DNA from: Diadema setosum
Lineage: Eukaryota; Echinodermata; Echinoidea; Diadematoida; Diadematidae
Length of the DNA: 64,000 nt
Reading direction: 5' to 3'
NCBI GenBank assembly: GCA_033980235.1
Contig: CM067062.1
Coordinates: forward strand, 13,597,991-13,661,990
Part shown: in pieces, positions 60,531 through 64,000 of the stretch
How the letters are laid out: every line of letters begins with the position of its first letter
How positions within the stretch are numbered: position 1 is the stretch's first letter
Notes under the pieces: model-generated
Told to the model about the DNA's origin: nothing
Databases searched by the model: none
Seen by the model: the letters and a program-made list of their open reading frames with translations, nothing else
Made by a program: the position numbers and the translations under genes

Positions 60531-63500
60531 GACTGCCTGTGCCTACGACGTTCAGTGGACGGAATCCAGTATTTATTAGTGAACCCAAAATAGCTGCTGT
60601 GCCAGTTTTGAATTCCATCCGCTGCAGTCAGGGAGCACTTCACTGGCCACACAGGAGGAGCAGGGTCATGCGGTGGATGGCAGCCAAATCACTTCCCACC
60701 AGTGCAGTTATCTTCTTCAATGTGTGCGACCAACACCTTAGCTCAGGCATTATGTGGAATATGTGCATCACATGGCTAGGACATATGTAAAGGCTACGAA
60801 TTGGCTGTGCTTGTTGTTATGTGGTGAATGGAAACAAAAACTTGCCATATTATTGACTGCTTGTTTGTTTGTGTATTTTTTTATTTAACTGTCATGTGCC
60901 GATAGCAACTCTCAATACAAAGAGAGGTACTTTTAGCTCATACTCTATGAGCCTTAATTAAGCTGTGAAGCTGTGAATTCCGTAGAAGAAAAAATCTGTG
61001 TGTGTTGCAGTTATGCGCCTATCACTGTATAGTAAAATGGTGACGCAATCACATATTCATTGCAGCCTCTATGCACATCTAGTAAAATAGCCAGTTTCAT
61101 ACAGATAGGTGTATAGTTGTGTTGTTCAGTACTTTCACATGCGGGGGCATTGCCTTTTGTTTTTCCTTTGCTTGTTGTGGTGGCGGGATTGGGGATGAAA
61201 GTTTCATTCAAGGTGACTTACAGTGTGCAAGCAAAATGGTTCTGTCTTTGATGTTGCAATATTAGATTAGACATTACATGTACATCCATAGATATTTAAT
61301 CATCATGTTTGCTGAATTCAATTGTAGATGGTAATTGATGATGATGATGATGATGATATTGATGTGTAAGATCTATATGGTGCATTGATGCAATTTCTGC
61401 AAGTGAGACTGTGCACTCGTTTATCATGGCCCCGTATCTATTTTTTTGCCAAGGAGACGGTATGTCGTATCTATGCATTGTACTCTTATAAGGTGCTCAA
61501 AGTCCTCCAAGGGATGGAAAACAACACAGTCATGCAGCCTTTCCTGTGCATGGAAACTACACCTTGTAACAATGCCAAATGATGTATGTAGATTGACAGT
61601 GCATGATACTGGTATGCAGTGCTTTTCTGTGTTGTAGTCTCTGCAGGGGGTATTTTGCACCCAGCCACTGATTTCCATCCAGTGAGAGAGAGAGGGAGAG
61701 AGAGTGTGTGTGTATGTGTGTGTGCACTGAGAGCCTGATTATGTCAGATCGGTGGAATTCATCAGAGAAGCATTTCAGCAAAATTATTCTCAAGATTCAA
61801 ACTGATGGTAGAGTATCACCATTGCCAAAAGTTAACCTGACCATTTTGTGCATTTATTTATTCATTTATTTCGTTTTCCTTGAGCCAAATTCCCCTTCCT
61901 CTTCCTTCACTCTATGGTATTGACCAAAAGACAGATTTTAAAAGATGCTCTCTCTCTCTGTAGCACAAAGTCCTCTTGCCGAACTGACCAAGGAGTTTTA
62001 GAGACATGGCATACAGACATCCTTTGTCTGTTGATAGCCATAGGGGTTGTAGAGACCCCATTTGCTGAACTGACCAATTAACATTTAGATATAAGACATA
62101 ATGTGTATGTGTGCAGAGAGAATGATGACTTAAGTGTACATATTCCTTGTCTCAGTAGGGAAGAATTTAGTGAACAAGTGACAGAGAAAAGAGAAAGAAA
62201 GAAAGAGAGGGGGAGAGGCTATGTGATTGTTAGATATGACACTAACACAAATGTTGCAAAGAGGTATACGATATCAGTACTAACAAATAAGCAGAAGAGA
62301 AAGAAACATTTCGAAACACTTTCAGCATGGCACAGCTTATGGTATGAATTTTCATTGTGGTCGGCTATTGTGTGGAGTGAGTACTTATGCCCTCTCTTTG
62401 TTTTGATTAAAATGAGCACAAATGAGTGGTTGTTGAAGTTGAATGCCATTAGTATATGAATTGTCAACCCTTTTCTTTATGTACAGCTTTTCTGGGAGGG
62501 ACAGCTCCCATATGCAAAAGAGCATTCTATTTTTGACCTTCAAAAAAAAAATCCCTTTTTAGAATGGTATGAGACGAAACTTGTTTGCATGAAGCAATTT
62601 AATGAATTGACTGTGGTGAATTTTGCCTTTGACACCATCGAATCGGGAACAGCATTGCTAAAGCATGTTTGTTGTGGCACTATGCAGTGAAGGAATGCAA
62701 AATCATATTCTTGTGATATGCATCTTGGGTTTGTTAATATAGAACTTTTTTTCTTACTCTTTGATCTTCTGCTTTGAAACTAAATATCAAACATCCTTAT
62801 CTCTTGAAATATGCTGAGACATATATTTTTTGCGTGCAGAAATGATAGGAAATGTACGGCCCAGTAACAATTGATTTACCTTTTGACTTGACACAAGAGT
62901 ATATGTATTTATATTTCAGAATGTGTGACTGAAATGTTCAGAATTGTTCATCTATTGTGTTTTTCTTTGTGTGTGTGTGTTTTTTTATCTGTGGGCTTAT
63001 TACTATTTTTGAGTGACTAATTTTTGATGTAGTAGTAGATAAGTTAATCTGCCAGCACCAGTAGCTAAGCTCATCTACCTTTTAATCCCTGTCTTCGAGC
63101 GTGAGGTCTGTTTGCATAGTGGTTATGTGTTTGTCTTAAACAGAAGTTTTAACAGTGAAAGCTATCTTTTCTATAAACAATAGATAAGTTGAACGAGATG
63201 TGGATGGAGTAACGCTCTAACCTTTATAGTGGCATATCACACTAACCTTGACAGCTGTAGACAACACCGTAAAATCCATAAAGTGCAAGTTGTTCTCATG
63301 ATCCAAATGAAACACTTCCGGTCAAATGTTTAAAGGGGATGATTAGTCACCTTGTATGCTGACAGGTTTTATCTACGTATCTCTGCACCTTTACGAGCTC
63401 ACGTCACCGCCTCCGGTAGCTCAAGTTCAGGGCTTGAAATCCATGTTTCATGCACTTCTGACTGCAAGGCACTGCATATATTTCATGATATTCACATAGA

Positions 63501-64000
63501 TACATGAGTGAATGATATTTTATGTTAAGATGTTTGTATCAATGTGTGAAATACAGTTGTGATTGATTGATATGGGATGAAAGAAAAAGAGTAGAAAAAA
63601 AAAGACAATTCCAAGCTGCTAAATACCGTTGCTCATGCTTGATTTTTGCTTGTGGTTGGTTATATTTTAGATTTTAAAAATGAATTAATGCTGTGATGTG
63701 TTATCTAATTCAGAGTCTTAAATTGATTTGCTCAAGACTCACTTTGCTCAAGAATCTCAGAATTACTCAAAGTACCTTTAACTGTTTAAAAGAGTTCGGT
63801 GTTTTGACACGGCTGTTTCACCCTCGGTCTCATCCAGCTTTGTCTATCAGCATTGCTTTTGTGTTTAGATGTAGACTTTTATCGTGTGCTAATTTTTAGT
63901 GGTTTTTCTTCTGCTGCATCACTGGTATGTGACAAGGGTTCTATAAATGATCATATATGAGTTGGTTAGCAATTTATAATAAGCATGAATTTTATTGTTT
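60531..64000. other. HECTD4 3' UTR and downstream flank
   Basis: Begins right after the TAA. It contains a GAT tract (about 61337-61356), GA/GT tracts (61681-61725), a MITE end (about 63329-63356) and a GTGATTGATTGA LINE-like tail (about 63552-63571). No second gene is visible; open frames up to 118 codons lack domains. I could not settle on a polyadenylation site: ATTAAA near 62406 is one weak candidate. Confidence 0.6.

Noticed and set aside
62103..62459. 118-codon frame downstream of HECTD4
   Set aside because: No recognisable domain, simple-sequence Arg/Lys/Glu stretch, and it lies in the 3' flank.

Overview
This is a eukaryotic, intron-dense window. Its dominant content is one very large protein-coding gene on the + strand: 43 consecutive coding exons, 6869 to 60530, encoding the C-terminal 3288 residues of a HECTD4-type HECT E3 ubiquitin ligase. 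The reading phases of all 43 exons fit together and the summed coding length (9867 nt) is an exact multiple of three ending in TAA. The gene starts upstream of the window. Landmarks from 5' to 3' are a conserved beta-sandwich-like segment (first exon), a long helical-repeat-like body, a SPRY domain split over three exons (40441-42179), an unusually large 2078-nt exon with basic, acidic/Ser-rich and RRM-like segments, and the HECT domain (about 52896-60530) with the catalytic Cys codon at 60429-60431.

A second gene, an intronless class-A (rhodopsin-like) GPCR of 341 residues, lies on the - strand at 3241-4266. Because the ligase must continue upstream, this receptor is most likely nested antisense inside one of its introns.

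The remaining sequence is intronic or 3' flanking and is packed with repeats. There are four same-strand copies of a 1.0-1.5 kb repeat with hairpin ends, a CCGT tandem array and arrays of AGGTCA hexads. There is a 3.2 kb inverted-repeat-bounded element holding an A/B dimeric satellite, nested pogo-like MITEs, TTAA-flanked foldback MITEs, and several MITE families with CGCGAA or GTAAAAGTGG ends. Two LINE reverse-transcriptase C-terminal fossils, a LINE 3' tail, a tRNA-derived SINE and many microsatellites complete the list.

Organism: an animal, most likely a marine invertebrate deuterostome. An echinoderm is my best guess from the repeat style, the roughly 1 kb introns, the intronless GPCR and the very high conservation of the ligase relative to vertebrate HECTD4. 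This is recognition and inference, not proof. I see no bacterial, viral or defence-type gene system. The most novel-looking content is the repeat architecture and a possible split RRM-like module in the ligase.
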